A stretch of 64,000 nt of DNA from Actinopolyspora halophila DSM 43834 (GTDB lineage: Bacteria; Actinomycetota; Actinomycetes; Mycobacteriales; Pseudonocardiaceae). Positions 8,323 through 18,301 of this stretch are shown here, in pieces. Where the stretch lies: contig NZ_AQUI01000002.1 in assembly GCF_000371785.1 (NCBI RefSeq), positions 838,590 through 902,589 of the forward strand, read 5' to 3'. How positions within the stretch are numbered: position 1 is the stretch's first letter; each line of letters opens with the position of its first letter. The translations under genes and the position numbers were made by a program. A model generated the notes under the pieces. It worked only from the letters and a program-made list of their open reading frames with translations. It was not told the DNA's origin and ran no database searches.

Positions 8323-9792
8323 ATGGACGCGCCAGTAATAGTGGTGGGAGCTGGTCCGGCGGGGCTCGTGCTCGCCGCGGAGCTGCGCCTGGCGGGAGTG
8401 GACGTAATCGTCGTCGAACGTTTGCACGAACGTACCGGCGAGTCCCGCGGGCTCGGTTTCACGGCTCGGACGATGGAGATTTTCGACCAGCGTGGCCTGC
8501 TTCCCCGGTTCGGCGAGATAGAAACCAGCAACCAGGGCCACTTCGGCGGGATCCCGGTGGACTTCGGCGTGCTCGAAGGGGCTCACCAGGCGGCCAAGAC
8601 CATACCGCAGTCCACCACCGAGGCCGTTCTCGAGGAGTGGGCGCGCGAACTGGGGGTGGACATTCGGCGCGGTCACGAGTTCCAGGAGGTGCGGGACGAC
8701 GCCAACGGTGTGGAGGTCACCGTTCGTTCGTCGGAGGGTGAACACGTGCTGCGGGCTGGGTGGCTCGTCGGGTGTGACGGTGGTCGCAGCGCGGTGCGCA
8801 AATCGGTCGGTTTCGATTTCCCCGGCACCGCGGCGACGATGGAGATGTTCCTCGCCGACATCCGCAACATCGAGCTGGACTCGCGCATGATCGGCCAGAC
8901 CTTGCCCGGTGGCATGGTGATGGTCGGCCAGCTGCCCGGCGATATCACGCGGATCATCGTCTGCGAGCGCGACAATCCTCCGCAGCGGCGCACCGAGAGC
9001 CCGGAGTTCTCCGAGGTGGCCGATGCGTGGAAACGCCTGACCGGAGTCGACATCTCGCACGCCGAGCCCGTGTGGGTCAGTGCCTTCGGGGACGCCACCC
9101 GCCAGGTCACCGAATACCGCCGCGGACGCGTGCTGCTGTCGGGCGACGCCGCGCACATTCACCTGCCCGCGGGCGGGCAGGGCATGAACGCCAGTATCCA
9201 GGACTCGGTGAATCTCGGCTGGAAGCTGGGAGCGGTGATTCGGGGGGAGGCCCCGGAGGCCCTGCTGGACACGTACCACGGCGAGCGCCACGAGGTGGGA
9301 CGTCGCCTGCTCATGAACACCCAGGCGCAGGGGCTGCTCTTCCTCAGCGGTGAGCACATGCAACCCCTGCGCGACGTCTTCTCCGAACTGGTCAGGTACG
9401 AGGAGGTCAGCCGCTACCTCGCGGCCATGGTCAGCGGTTTGGACATCCATTACGACGTCGGTTCCGGCAGTAATCCGCTGCTCGGGTACCGCATGCCGAA
9501 AACGGAACTGGTCAAGGACCAACGCAGGCGGGACAGCACGGAACTGCTGCATCGCGGACGCGGGGTACTGCTCGATCTGGAGGACAATCCCACTCTCCGC
9601 GGACGTGCCGGCCCCTGGACGGATCGGGTCGACGTCGTGACCGCGGAACGCGCGCGGGAGTCCGGGCCGCTCTCCGGAACGGCCGCGGTGCTCGTCCGTC
9701 CCGACGGTTATGTCGCTTGGGCGGCCCCGGGAAGCGACCACGACCTGCCCATGGCTCTGGAGCGGTGGTTCGGCCCCGCCCGGAACGACTAG
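8323..9792 (+). CDS. FAD-dependent aromatic hydroxylase, UrdE/PgaE-like angucycline oxygenase
   Basis: A 489-residue group A flavoprotein monooxygenase, predicted to hydroxylate the tetracyclic angucycline intermediate (C-12 in the PgaE/JadH family) using NADPH, FAD and O2. Motifs: dinucleotide-binding VVGAGPAGLVLAAEL at residues 6-20, DG motif GCDGGRSAVRK near residue 150, GD motif LLSGDAAHIHLPAGGQGMN near 275. Length equals PgaE. It is the first gene of the operon and is followed 26 bases later by the cyclase, matching the E-F-A-B-C order of urdamycin and gaudimycin clusters. GAGGAG precedes the ATG. Confidence 0.93.
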   Translation: MDAPVIVVGAGPAGLVLAAELRLAGVDVIVVERLHERTGESRGLGFTARTMEIFDQRGLLPRFGEIETSNQGHFGGIPVDFGVLEGAHQAAKTIPQSTTEAVLEEWARELGVDIRRGHEFQEVRDDANGVEVTVRSSEGEHVLRAGWLVGCDGGRSAVRKSVGFDFPGTAATMEMFLADIRNIELDSRMIGQTLPGGMVMVGQLPGDITRIIVCERDNPPQRRTESPEFSEVADAWKRLTGVDISHAEPVWVSAFGDATRQVTEYRRGRVLLSGDAAHIHLPAGGQGMNASIQDSVNLGWKLGAVIRGEAPEALLDTYHGERHEVGRRLLMNTQAQGLLFLSGEHMQPLRDVFSELVRYEEVSRYLAAMVSGLDIHYDVGSGSNPLLGYRMPKTELVKDQRRRDSTELLHRGRGVLLDLEDNPTLRGRAGPWTDRVDVVTAERARESGPLSGTAAVLVRPDGYVAWAAPGSDHDLPMALERWFGPARND

Positions 9793-9818
9793 AAGAAACG
9801 AGGATTGGAGAGGAAACC

Positions 9819-10145
9819 GTGCACAGTACGTTGATAGTGGCTCGTATGGAGCCCGAATCCGCCGGGAACGTGGCCGATATTTTCGCTGATTTCGACGATA
9901 CCGAGATGCCGCACAGGATGGGCACCCGCCGTCGTCAGCTGTTCTTCTACAGGGGGCTCTACTTCCATCTTCAGGAATTCGATTCCGATGACGGTGGTGA
10001 GCGCATCGAGGAGGCGAAGACCGATCCGAGGTTCGTTCGGATCAGTGCGGACCTCAAGCCGTACATCACGGCATACGACCCGTCCACCTGGCGTACGCCG
10101 TCGGACGCGATGGCCGAACGCTTCTACCACTGGAGTGCGTTGTGA
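9819..10145 (+). CDS. TcmI-family polyketide cyclase (UrdF/PgaF-like)
   Basis: A 108-residue SRPBCC-unrelated, ferredoxin-like-fold cyclase of the TcmI family, which guides closure of the later rings of the aromatic polyketide. It opens [16 protein letters not shown] and has the family features [19 protein letters not shown] and the C-terminal RFYHW. The GTG at 9819 is chosen because GGAGAGG lies just upstream and it aligns with relatives; the open frame extends further only as an artefact. Its stop overlaps the next start by four bases (GTGA), showing translational coupling to the ketosynthase. Confidence 0.9.
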   Translation: MHSTLIVARMEPESAGNVADIFADFDDTEMPHRMGTRRRQLFFYRGLYFHLQEFDSDDGGERIEEAKTDPRFVRISADLKPYITAYDPSTWRTPSDAMAERFYHWSAL

Positions 10146-11413
10146 CCGGAAGACAGGTAGCGATCACCGGGGTAGGTGTCACCGCACCTGGTGGAGTGGG
10201 GACGAAGAATTTCTGGAGCCTGCTGTCCGAGGGTCGTACGGCCACGCGACGCATCAGCTTCTTCGATCCGTCCCCGTACCGTTCGCAGGTGGCGGCCGAG
10301 GTCGACTTCGATCCCGAACTGGCCGGACTGTCCCCGCAGGAGATCCGGCGGATGGACCGTGCGGCCCAGCTCGCCGTGGTGACGGCACGCGAGGCCGCGT
10401 CCGATGGCGGGCTGGAACTGGCGGACATCGATCCCACCCGTCTGGGAGTGACCATCGGCAGCGCCGTGGGGGCCACCACGGGGCTGGACTGGGAGTACCG
10501 CACGGTCAGCGACGGTGGTCGCGCGGAACTCGTGGACCACGAGTACGCGGTCCCCCACCTGTACAACTACTTCGTGCCGAGCTCGTTCGCCGCCGAGGTG
10601 GCCAGGAGCGTGGGGGCCGAGGGGCCGAGCTCGGTCGTCTCCACCGGTTGTACCTCGGGGCTCGATTCCGTCGGTTACGCGACCGAGCTCATCAGGGAGG
10701 GCACGGCCGACATGATGATCGCCGGTGCCACGGACGCGCCGATATCACCGATCACCATGTCGTGCTTCGACGCGATCAAGGCGACTACGCCGCGCAACGA
10801 CGATCCCGAGCACGCCTCCCGCCCCTTCGACGGCACGCGCAACGGATTCGTGCTCGGTGAGGGGGCGGCGGTCTTCGTGCTGGAGGACCTGGACAGCGCG
10901 CGGCGGCGCGGGGCGCACATCTACGCCGAGATCGCCGGTTACGCCTCGCGCTGCAACGCGTACCACATGACCGGGTTGCGTTCGGACGGAAGGGAGATGG
11001 CCGAGGCGATTCGGGTTTCCCTCGACGAGGCGAGGCTGCCCGCGGAGAGCGTCGACTACGTGAACGCACACGGCTCGGGAACGAAGCAGAACGACAAGCA
11101 CGAGACCGCCGCGTTCAAACGCAGTCTCGGTGAGCACGCCTACCGGGTGCCGATCAGCTCGATCAAGTCGATGGTCGGTCACTCGCTCGGAGCCATCGGC
11201 TCGATCGAGGTCGCCGCCTCCGCGTTGGCCATGGAGCACGACGTGGTGCCCCCGACCGCGAATCTGCACACGGCCGACACCGAATGCGATCTGGACTACG
11301 TGCCGGTCGAGGCGCGTGAGCAGCGCACCGACGCGGTGCTGTCGGTGGGCAGTGGCTTCGGTGGTTTCCAGAGCGCCGTGGTGCTCGTCGCCCCGGAGAG
11401 GAGTGCCGCATGA
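10142..11413 (+). CDS. Type II PKS ketosynthase alpha subunit (UrdA-like)
   Basis: The 423-residue condensing subunit of the minimal PKS. With the chain-length factor and ACP it builds the poly-beta-ketone from malonyl units. The active-site Cys170 is in [11 protein letters not shown], with His310 in NAHGSGT and His347 in VGHSLGA, completing the Cys-His-His triad. It is coupled to the cyclase upstream (4-base overlap) and to the chain-length factor downstream (ATGA at 11410). All features are intact. Confidence 0.97.
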   Translation: MTGRQVAITGVGVTAPGGVGTKNFWSLLSEGRTATRRISFFDPSPYRSQVAAEVDFDPELAGLSPQEIRRMDRAAQLAVVTAREAASDGGLELADIDPTRLGVTIGSAVGATTGLDWEYRTVSDGGRAELVDHEYAVPHLYNYFVPSSFAAEVARSVGAEGPSSVVSTGCTSGLDSVGYATELIREGTADMMIAGATDAPISPITMSCFDAIKATTPRNDDPEHASRPFDGTRNGFVLGEGAAVFVLEDLDSARRRGAHIYAEIAGYASRCNAYHMTGLRSDGREMAEAIRVSLDEARLPAESVDYVNAHGSGTKQNDKHETAAFKRSLGEHAYRVPISSIKSMVGHSLGAIGSIEVAASALAMEHDVVPPTANLHTADTECDLDYVPVEAREQRTDAVLSVGSGFGGFQSAVVLVAPERSAA

Positions 11414-12633
11414 CCGAGGGAAACGGCGAGGTGGTCGTGACCGGCTTGGGTATCGCGGCCCCGACGGGACTGGGGGTGGAGCAGTACTGGTCCGCGACCC
11501 TCGAGGGAACTCGAGCGATCGACCGGATCACCCGTTTCGACCCTTCTCCCTACCCCGCCCGGCTCGCCGGGGAGATCGCGGGGTTCGTGGCCGAGGAGCA
11601 CCTGCCCAGCCGGTTGATACCCCAGACCGACCGGATGACGCAGCTGGCTCTGGTCGGGGCAGACTGCGCCTTCGCGGACGCGGAGGTGCAGCCCGCGGAG
11701 ATGTCCGAGTACGAGATGGGCGTGGTGACCGCGAGCTCCTCCGGGGGGTTCGAATTCGGCCAGAACGAGTTGCGGAACCTGTGGAGCAGCGGGACCCAGT
11801 ACGTGAGCGCTTACCAGTCCTTCGCGTGGTTCTACGCCGTCAACAGCGGACAGATATCCATCCGGAACGGGATGAGGGGCCCCAGCGGTGTTGTGGTCAG
11901 TGACCAGGCCGGAGGGCTCGATGCCCTGGCACAGGGTCGCAGGCAGATCCGCAAGGGCACGCGCCTGATCGTTTCGGGAAGTGTCGACGCATCGCTGTGC
12001 CCGTGGGGATGGACCGCACAGCTGACCAGCGGTCGGTTGAGCACCAGCACCGATCCGGAACGGGCCTACCTGCCCTTCGACGCGGAAGCGTGCGGGCACG
12101 TTCCCGGCGAGGGTGGAGCGCTGCTGATACTCGAGGACCTCGCCGGCGCACGGTCCCGTCGTTCGGCGCATGTCTACGGGTCCATCGCGGGTTACGGTGC
12201 GACGTTCGATCCCGACCCCGCCACGGGGCGTCCGCCGAATCTGCGTGGGGCGGTGGAGGCGGCGATCCGGGACGCGGGCACCACACCGTCGGAGATCGAC
12301 GTCGTGTTCGCCGACGCGGCCGCCGTTCCGGAACTGGACCTCGTCGAGAGCAGGGCCATAACCGAGGTGTTCGGGCCCCGTGGGGTACCGGTGACCGTGC
12401 CCAAGACCACGACCGGGCGGTTGTACTCCGGGGCGGGACCACTGGACGTCGCCACTGCCTGCCTCGCGATACGAGACGGTGTGATTCCGCCGACCCCAGG
12501 GGTCACGCTCGGTCGGGAGCACGCCCTCGATCTGGTGGACAGCCCGCGGGACGAGGGGATTCGACAGGCACTCGTGCTGGCCCGCGGGTACGGGGGATTC
12601 AATTCCGCGGTAATCGTCCGGGCCGTCGACTGA
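11410..12633 (+). CDS. Type II PKS chain-length factor (KSbeta, UrdB-like)
   Basis: The 407-residue partner of KSalpha that sets polyketide length and helps priming by decarboxylation. The nucleophile Cys is replaced by Gln166 (VSDQAGGLD), the hallmark of chain-length factors. The gate region reads [10 protein letters not shown], the form I associate with decaketide systems such as angucyclines rather than the FTHREF of octaketide Act, but residue-level chain-length prediction is uncertain. It starts inside the KSalpha stop codon (ATGA), giving equal expression of the heterodimer. Confidence 0.96.
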   Translation: MTEGNGEVVVTGLGIAAPTGLGVEQYWSATLEGTRAIDRITRFDPSPYPARLAGEIAGFVAEEHLPSRLIPQTDRMTQLALVGADCAFADAEVQPAEMSEYEMGVVTASSSGGFEFGQNELRNLWSSGTQYVSAYQSFAWFYAVNSGQISIRNGMRGPSGVVVSDQAGGLDALAQGRRQIRKGTRLIVSGSVDASLCPWGWTAQLTSGRLSTSTDPERAYLPFDAEACGHVPGEGGALLILEDLAGARSRRSAHVYGSIAGYGATFDPDPATGRPPNLRGAVEAAIRDAGTTPSEIDVVFADAAAVPELDLVESRAITEVFGPRGVPVTVPKTTTGRLYSGAGPLDVATACLAIRDGVIPPTPGVTLGREHALDLVDSPRDEGIRQALVLARGYGGFNSAVIVRAVD

Positions 12634-12683
12634 ATTTTCGGTTCGAAAGCCCGGGAAAATGATAATCCGATGATGGGAGAATA

Positions 12684-12959
12684 ATGTCCGAAAAAGAATT
12701 CACCGTGGAGGACCTGAAAAGGATTCTGCGTGAGGGTGCCGGGGAGGCGAGGGGTGTGAGCCTCGACGGGGACATCCTCGACACCGACTTCGAGGTGCTC
12801 AGCTACGACTCCCTGGCCCTGCTGGAGACCGGGGGCAGGATCGAGCGGGAGTACGGAATCTCCCTCGAGGAAACCTCGATCACCGAGGCGGTGACGCCGC
12901 GGGAGTTCATCGAGATCGTCAACGGCCAGCTGAGCGGGTCGGTCTCTCCGGTCGGTTGA
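12684..12959 (+). CDS. Type II PKS acyl carrier protein (UrdC-like)
   Basis: A 91-residue carrier protein that holds the growing chain on a phosphopantetheine arm. The attachment Ser43 is in YDSLALLE; helix I and helix III (EREYGISLEETSI) fit the family. GGGAG precedes the ATG. It is 50 bases behind the chain-length factor, completing the minimal PKS. Confidence 0.95.
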   Translation: MSEKEFTVEDLKRILREGAGEARGVSLDGDILDTDFEVLSYDSLALLETGGRIEREYGISLEETSITEAVTPREFIEIVNGQLSGSVSPVG

Positions 12960-13179
12960 CGGGTTCTCCGTTCGGGCCAGCCCGAACGCCCGGGCGGATT
13001 TTTCCGCGCCGCCGGATCCGAGGGAGAACCCGACTCCGCCGGCGACTCGACCGGAAGAGTTCGATGAAAAACACCGGTGAGGAACGGGTGACACGCGCCG
13101 CCGTCGCGTCGTGACGGATGCGCGACGGCGGCGTGGAACCAAGGAAATCATTTCGCACTGATTGGTAACGGAGACATTC

Positions 13180-13962
13180 ATGACGGAGCAGGGGCGTACG
13201 GCCATCGTCACCGGGGGAACCAGCGGAATCGGTCTGGAAGTGACCAGGATGCTGGCCGAGCGGGGACACCGTGTGTTCATCGGTGCCCGGACCGAGGACA
13301 AGGTGGCCGTCACGGTCAAGGAATTCCAGGACGCGGGCCTGGAGGTGGAAGGCGCTTCGTGCGACGTGCGTTCCGGCGCCGACATCGAACGTTTCGTCGG
13401 TCAGGCCGTCGACCGTTTCGGCACCGTCGACGTGCTGGTGAACAACGCGGGGCGCTCGGGTGGGGGCGTCACCGCCGACATCGCCGACGACCTCTGGTTC
13501 GACGTCGTCAACACGAACCTGAACAGCGTTTTCCTGATGAGTCGCGAGGTGCTCAACACGGGCGGCATGCGGGAAAAGCAATGGGGGCGGATCGTCAACA
13601 TCGCCTCGACCGCGGGCAAGCAGGGTGTGGTGCTGGGAGCTCCGTACTCCGCTTCCAAGCACGGAGTCGTCGGGCTGACCAAGGCGTTGGGCAACGAGCT
13701 GGCGCCGACCGGCATCACCGTCAACGCGGTGTGCCCCGGCTACGTCGAGACCCCGATGGCGGAGCGCGTTCGTCAGGGATACGCGGCGGCGTACCAGACC
13801 TCCGAGGAACAGGTCCTCGAGAAGTTCCGGGCGAAGATCCCGCTCGGTCGTTACTCGACCCCGCAGGAGGCGGCGGGCCTGGTCGGCTACCTGGTGAGCG
13901 ACACCGCCTCCTCGATCACCTCGCAGGCGCTCAACGTCTGCGGCGGCCTGGGCAACTTCTGA
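13180..13962 (+). CDS. Polyketide C-9 ketoreductase, SDR (ActIII/UrdD-like)
   Basis: A 260-residue short-chain reductase that reduces the C-9 carbonyl of the nascent chain with NADPH. Cofactor motif TGGTSGIG at residues 11-18; catalytic Ser143, Tyr156 and Lys160 in the YSASK block, almost the same numbering as ActIII; C-terminal QALNVCGGLGNF. The ATG at 13180 follows GGAG at good spacing; the TTG at 13162 that extends the frame is unlikely. A 220-base gap to the ACP leaves room for a second promoter. Confidence 0.95.
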   Translation: MTEQGRTAIVTGGTSGIGLEVTRMLAERGHRVFIGARTEDKVAVTVKEFQDAGLEVEGASCDVRSGADIERFVGQAVDRFGTVDVLVNNAGRSGGGVTADIADDLWFDVVNTNLNSVFLMSREVLNTGGMREKQWGRIVNIASTAGKQGVVLGAPYSASKHGVVGLTKALGNELAPTGITVNAVCPGYVETPMAERVRQGYAAAYQTSEEQVLEKFRAKIPLGRYSTPQEAAGLVGYLVSDTASSITSQALNVCGGLGNF

Positions 13963-13982
13963 TCGGTAGCTGAGAGGAAACC

Positions 13983-14921
13983 ATGAGCAAGCATCAAGTC
14001 GAGCACGAGATCACCATCGACGCCCCTGCCGAGGAGATCTACCAACTGCTCGCTGACGTGGAGAACTGGCCGCGGATCTTCCCGCCTTCCGTCTACGTCG
14101 ACCACGTCGAGCGGGGCGAGACCGAAGAACGCATCCGGATCTGGGCCACGGCCAACGGCGAGGCCAAGAGCTGGGTGTCCCGGCGCGTGTTGGATCCGGA
14201 AGGTCTGCGGATCTCCTTCCGGCAGGAGACCCCCGCCAGTCCCGTGGCCGAGATGGGCGGAACCTGGATCATCGAGCAGCTGGAACCACGCACCTCACGG
14301 GTGCGGCTGCTGCACGACTACCGGGCCATCGACGACGACCCCGACAGCACGGACTGGATCGACCGGGCGGTCGACCGCAACAGCCGTTCCGAACTCGCCT
14401 CCCTGAAGAACAACGTCGAGCTCGTCACGGGATCGCGGGACCTGACGCTGTCCTTCACGGACAGCTTGAGGATCCACGGTTCGGCCAAGGACCTGTACGA
14501 CTTCGTCAACGAGGCGCAGCTCTGGCAGGAACGGCTTCCCCACGTCGCTTCCGTGCACCTGCGTGAGGAAACCCCGGGGCTGCAACAGCTGCGCATGGAC
14601 ACCAGGACGCAGGACGGTTCGACGCACACCACGGAGTCGGTGCGTGTCTGCTTCCCGCATCACAGGATCGCCTACAAGCAGACCACTCTTCCCGCGCTGA
14701 TGACCGTGCACACCGGTCGCTGGGAGTTCGAGGAGGGCGACGACGGCGTAACCACCGTCACCTCACAGCACACCGTCGTCATCAACACGGACAACATCCC
14801 GGGGGTCCTCGGCGAGGATGCCGGGACAACCGAGGCGCGAACGTTCATCCGCAACGCGCTGGGCAACAACAGCAGGGCCACGCTCGGCCATGCCAAGGAA
14901 TACGCGGAAGCACGGCGCTGA
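13983..14921 (+). CDS. Didomain polyketide aromatase/cyclase (UrdL-like)
   Basis: A 312-residue protein with two START/Bet v1-like domains (about 1-145 and 150-312), the arrangement used on chains that were reduced at C-9. It closes and aromatises the first ring. The start MSKHQVEHEITIDAPAEEIY and the second-domain SFTDSLRIHGSAKDLYDFV are typical. GAGAGGA precedes the ATG, 20 bases after the ketoreductase. The gene order D-L-M matches angucycline clusters. Confidence 0.94.
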   Translation: MSKHQVEHEITIDAPAEEIYQLLADVENWPRIFPPSVYVDHVERGETEERIRIWATANGEAKSWVSRRVLDPEGLRISFRQETPASPVAEMGGTWIIEQLEPRTSRVRLLHDYRAIDDDPDSTDWIDRAVDRNSRSELASLKNNVELVTGSRDLTLSFTDSLRIHGSAKDLYDFVNEAQLWQERLPHVASVHLREETPGLQQLRMDTRTQDGSTHTTESVRVCFPHHRIAYKQTTLPALMTVHTGRWEFEEGDDGVTTVTSQHTVVINTDNIPGVLGEDAGTTEARTFIRNALGNNSRATLGHAKEYAEARR

Positions 14922-14924
14922 ACC

Positions 14925-16922
14925 ATGTCCACCCACATCACACGAGACGACACAGCGTGCAACACCGATGTCATCGTCGTGGGAGCCGGCCCCGTCGGAC
15001 TGCTGCTCGCGGACGAGCTGAGCACCGGCGGGGTTCGGGTGACCGTGCTGGAGCAGCGTGCGGAACCGAGCACCGAGTCCCGTGCCTCCACACTGCACGC
15101 CCGCACCATGGAACTGTTCGACGAGCGCGGGCTGCTGCCCGAACTCGGTCCTCCCCCGGAAGGGGGGAAGGGGCATTTCGGCGGCATTCCGCTCGACCTT
15201 ACGGCCGCGGATCCGGACAACCCCCACGTCGGTCAGTGGAAGGCTCCGCAGACCCGGATCGAAGCGGTGCTGCGGGAACGGGTCACGGAGCGGGGCGTCG
15301 ACCTGCGACGCGACCACAGAGTGGTGGGGATCGAGGACCGCGGAGGAGGAGTCCGGGTCGAGGTGATCGGACCGGGCGGGAGGTCCCTCGAGCTGAGCTC
15401 CGCCTACGTGGTCGGCTGTGACGGTGAGCGCAGCACCGTGCGCAGACTGATCGGTTTCGACTTCCCCGGCAGCGACGCGACCAAGGAACTGCTCCGGGCG
15501 GACGTCGAGGGAATCGAGATCCCGAACAGGCGCTTCGAGCGTCATCCGAACGGGCTCGCGATAGCTTCCCGCTCCCCGGACGGGATCACGCGGGTCATGG
15601 TCCACGAGTACGGGAGCCAGCCCCGGGACCGGGGTGGGGAACCGGATTTCGCGGAAGTGGCCGAGGTCTGGCGACGCGTCACGGGCGAGGACATCGGCGA
15701 CGGTACCCCGATCTGGGTCAACGCCTTCGACAACACCAGTCGGCAGGCGAGCAGCTACCGCCGAGGGCGCGTGCTGCTCGCCGGGGATGCCGCCCACGTG
15801 CAGCTTCCCGTCGGCGGGCAGGCCATGAACCTGGGGTTGCAGGACGCCGCCGATCTGGGAGCCAAGTTGGCGGCGCAGTTCGGTGATCGTCCGGACGAGG
15901 GGTTGCTGGACTCGTACCACGACGTTCGCCACCCCGTGGGGCGACGAGCCTTGACCAACATCGAGGCGCAGGCGCAGATCCTGCTCGGCGGTCCCGAGGT
16001 GAACGCGCTGCGCGACGTCGTGTCCGAGCTGCTGGAACTGGAACCGGTGCGCGGTCACCTGGCGGAAGCGATCAGTGGCCTGGACACCCCGTACCCGGTT
16101 CGGCCGACACCGAACCGGCGACGCACGAATCCCACACACACGCACAGGAGGACGGAGATGGGCAAGCTCGCGGGCAGGACCGCGCTGGTCACCGGGTCCA
16201 GCCGGGGAATAGGCAGGGCCACCGCGCTACGGCTGGCCGGTGAGGGCGCACTGGTGGCCGTGCACTACACGCAGAACCGGGAAGCCGCTGACGAGGTGGT
16301 AGCCACGATCGAGAAGGACGGCGGACGCGCGTTCACCGTGCGAGCCGACCTCGGTGTCACCGGTGACGTCCACGAGCTGTTCCTCGGTCTGGAACAGGGA
16401 CTCAAGGAGCGCACCGGCACCACCGATCTGAACATCCTGGTCAACAACGCGGGGGTGATGGGAGGAGTGGCTCCCGAGGAGATCACCCCGGAGCAGTTCG
16501 ACCGGCTCTACGCGGTCAACGCCAAGGCGCCCTTTTTCATCGTGCAGCGGGCGCTCGACAACCTCACGGACGGCGGACGCATCGTCAACATCTCCTCGGG
16601 GCTCACCCGTTTCGCCAACCCGCAGGAAGTCGCGTACGCGATGACCAAGGGGGCCGTCGACCAGCTCACACTGCACTACGCCAAGCACCTGGGCGCGCGC
16701 GGCATCACGGTCAACAGCGTCGGTCCGGGCATCACCAACAACGGCACGCCCGTGTTCGACAACCCCGAGGCCGTGCAGCAGATGGCGGCCATGTCCGTTT
16801 TCAACCGGGTCGGCGAGGGGGCCGACATCGCGGACGCCGTGGCGTTCCTGGCGTCCGAGGACGCTCGCTGGGTCACCGGCTCCTACCTGGACGCGAGCGG
16901 AGGGACTCTGCTCGGTGGTTGA
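14925..16922 (+). CDS. Oxygenase-reductase fusion (UrdM/PgaM-like): FAD monooxygenase plus SDR
   Basis: A 665-residue natural fusion. The N-terminal part (1-411) is an FAD hydroxylase with VVGAGPVGLLLADEL, GCDGERSTVRR and GDAAHVQLPVGGQAMN. The C-terminal part (412-665) is an SDR with TGSSRGIG and the SSG...YAMTK catalytic block. In PgaM the two parts act together on the angucycline core, and the SDR is also made separately from an internal start. The same arrangement is visible here: AGGAGGA at about 16146 precedes an in-frame ATG at 16158. It starts three bases after the aromatase stop. Confidence 0.94.
   Translation: MSTHITRDDTACNTDVIVVGAGPVGLLLADELSTGGVRVTVLEQRAEPSTESRASTLHARTMELFDERGLLPELGPPPEGGKGHFGGIPLDLTAADPDNPHVGQWKAPQTRIEAVLRERVTERGVDLRRDHRVVGIEDRGGGVRVEVIGPGGRSLELSSAYVVGCDGERSTVRRLIGFDFPGSDATKELLRADVEGIEIPNRRFERHPNGLAIASRSPDGITRVMVHEYGSQPRDRGGEPDFAEVAEVWRRVTGEDIGDGTPIWVNAFDNTSRQASSYRRGRVLLAGDAAHVQLPVGGQAMNLGLQDAADLGAKLAAQFGDRPDEGLLDSYHDVRHPVGRRALTNIEAQAQILLGGPEVNALRDVVSELLELEPVRGHLAEAISGLDTPYPVRPTPNRRRTNPTHTHRRTEMGKLAGRTALVTGSSRGIGRATALRLAGEGALVAVHYTQNREAADEVVATIEKDGGRAFTVRADLGVTGDVHELFLGLEQGLKERTGTTDLNILVNNAGVMGGVAPEEITPEQFDRLYAVNAKAPFFIVQRALDNLTDGGRIVNISSGLTRFANPQEVAYAMTKGAVDQLTLHYAKHLGARGITVNSVGPGITNNGTPVFDNPEAVQQMAAMSVFNRVGEGADIADAVAFLASEDARWVTGSYLDASGGTLLGG
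16158..16922 (+). CDS. Internal start: free SDR domain of the oxygenase-reductase
   Basis: A predicted second product of the fusion gene, 254 residues, MGKLAGRTALVTGSSRGIG onward. A strong Shine-Dalgarno AGGAGGA stands six to seven bases before the in-frame ATG and falls in a Thr/His-rich linker between domains. Extra free reductase subunits made this way are known for PgaM. This is inferred from sequence; it is the same reading frame as the parent gene. Confidence 0.6.
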   Translation: MGKLAGRTALVTGSSRGIGRATALRLAGEGALVAVHYTQNREAADEVVATIEKDGGRAFTVRADLGVTGDVHELFLGLEQGLKERTGTTDLNILVNNAGVMGGVAPEEITPEQFDRLYAVNAKAPFFIVQRALDNLTDGGRIVNISSGLTRFANPQEVAYAMTKGAVDQLTLHYAKHLGARGITVNSVGPGITNNGTPVFDNPEAVQQMAAMSVFNRVGEGADIADAVAFLASEDARWVTGSYLDASGGTLLGG

Positions 16923-16947
16923 AGCGTCCCGAGGGGTCCTTCCCCGA

Positions 16948-16980
16948 GCGGCCGGCCACGTGGAACACGGCCGGCCGCTC
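16948..16980 (+). terminator. Hairpin after the oxygenase-reductase gene
   Basis: Perfect 11-base arms AGCGGCCGGCC (16948-16958) and complement (16970-16980) with an 11-base loop, 26 bases after the stop. It could attenuate transcription between the core PKS genes and the exporter. Confidence 0.55.
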
Positions 16981-17069
16981 CGCGGGACGGACGAGACGCT
17001 CCGTCCGCCGGTACCTGCCGGGGTCCCGCCGGTCGGAGCCACCGCGCTGTCCGGAAACGGTGGAAGGAA

Positions 17070-18287
17070 ATGACGGGAACACTTGCTTCCGAGTCCTCCG
17101 CGGCCACCCGGCGACCGGCCGGTCGTTGGGTCCTGTTGTTCGTGCTCGCCGGGAACATGCTCATCGACGCGCTGGAAGTCTCCGTCGTGATCGTGGCTCT
17201 TCCCAGCATGGCCGGCGCGCTCGAGCTCTCGCCGTGGCAGGCGCACTGGACGATGAGCGGATTCGCACTGGGCTTCGGCGCGTTGCTCCTGCTCGGCTCG
17301 TCGGTCACCGCGCGATGGGGCAGACGTCGGGCCTACCTGGCGGCACTGCTGGTCTTCGCGGTCGCGTCCTTGATCGGAGGGGTGACGCACAGCGCTGTCC
17401 TGCTCGTGCTCACCCGGTTGGTCAAGGGGGCGTGCGCGGCGCTGACCGCTCCCACCGGGTTGACCATCATCAACACCACTTTTCCCGAGGGGGAGCAGCG
17501 ACGAAAAGCGGTTTCGGCCTACTCGTTGTTCGGCGCGGCGGGATTCACCGTGGGGATCCTGGTGTCCGGAGTGCTCACCGGTGTGGACTGGCACTGGGTT
17601 CTCGCCCTCCCCGGGCCGATCGCCCTGGTGCTGTTCGGGTTCGCGGTGCGACTGATTCCCGCGGAAACGTCCCGCCCCGCACGTTCTCGGATCGAGTTCG
17701 GTCCGCTCGCCAACGGTGCTCTGCGACGTTCCGCGCTCGGGGCCGCGACGTTGAACGGGACGTACCTGGGACTGCTGTTGCTGGTCACGTTCTCGTTGCA
17801 GCACGAGCACGGCTGGAGTCCGTGGCGGACCGCGTTGGCCTTCCTGCCCGCCTGTCTGCCGGTGGCCCTGTCCGCGCCCTTCTCCGGACGCATGGTCGCC
17901 CGCTTCGGCAGCGCCGCCCTGATCCTGCTCGGAGCGCTGGCGGCGATGTCCGGCTACGCGTACCAGCTGGTGCCGGTTCCGGACGAGTCCTACGCCGTCC
18001 GGTTGTTGCCGACGATGTTGCTGGTCGGTCTCGGATTCGTGCTCTCCTTCGGGGCGCTCAACATGCAGGCCACGTCCGAACTGCCCGCCGCGGAGCGCGA
18101 GTTCGCCGTGCCGCTCTACCAGTGCGCCGTGCAGTGCGGCGCCGTCGTGATGCTGACGACCACGGCCGGTCTGCTCAGCTTTCTCGACAGTGAACTACCG
18201 GCGCTGTTGCTGATCACAGCGGTCTCCCTGGTTGGCGTTCTGATCGCGCTTTCCGGACCGCGAGCGGCTCGGCGCACCTCGACGTGA
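17070..18287 (+). CDS. MFS drug exporter (UrdJ-like position)
   Basis: A 405-residue major facilitator of the drug:H+ antiporter type with many hydrophobic segments, opening near VLLFVLAGNMLIDALEVSVV. Motif C-like GAAGFTVGILVSGVL lies in helix 5. It takes the J position of the angucycline order and probably exports the product, giving self-resistance. AAGGAA precedes the ATG. Its stop overlaps a GTG of the following frame. Confidence 0.88.
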   Translation: MTGTLASESSAATRRPAGRWVLLFVLAGNMLIDALEVSVVIVALPSMAGALELSPWQAHWTMSGFALGFGALLLLGSSVTARWGRRRAYLAALLVFAVASLIGGVTHSAVLLVLTRLVKGACAALTAPTGLTIINTTFPEGEQRRKAVSAYSLFGAAGFTVGILVSGVLTGVDWHWVLALPGPIALVLFGFAVRLIPAETSRPARSRIEFGPLANGALRRSALGAATLNGTYLGLLLLVTFSLQHEHGWSPWRTALAFLPACLPVALSAPFSGRMVARFGSAALILLGALAAMSGYAYQLVPVPDESYAVRLLPTMLLVGLGFVLSFGALNMQATSELPAAEREFAVPLYQCAVQCGAVVMLTTTAGLLSFLDSELPALLLITAVSLVGVLIALSGPRAARRTST

Positions 18288-18301
18288 AGGGAAAACCGAT
18301 C

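Noticed and set aside
16227-17810. 527-residue minus-strand open frame opposite the oxygenase-reductase and exporter
   Set aside because: Antisense to two well-supported genes, Gln/Arg/Gly-rich without domains.
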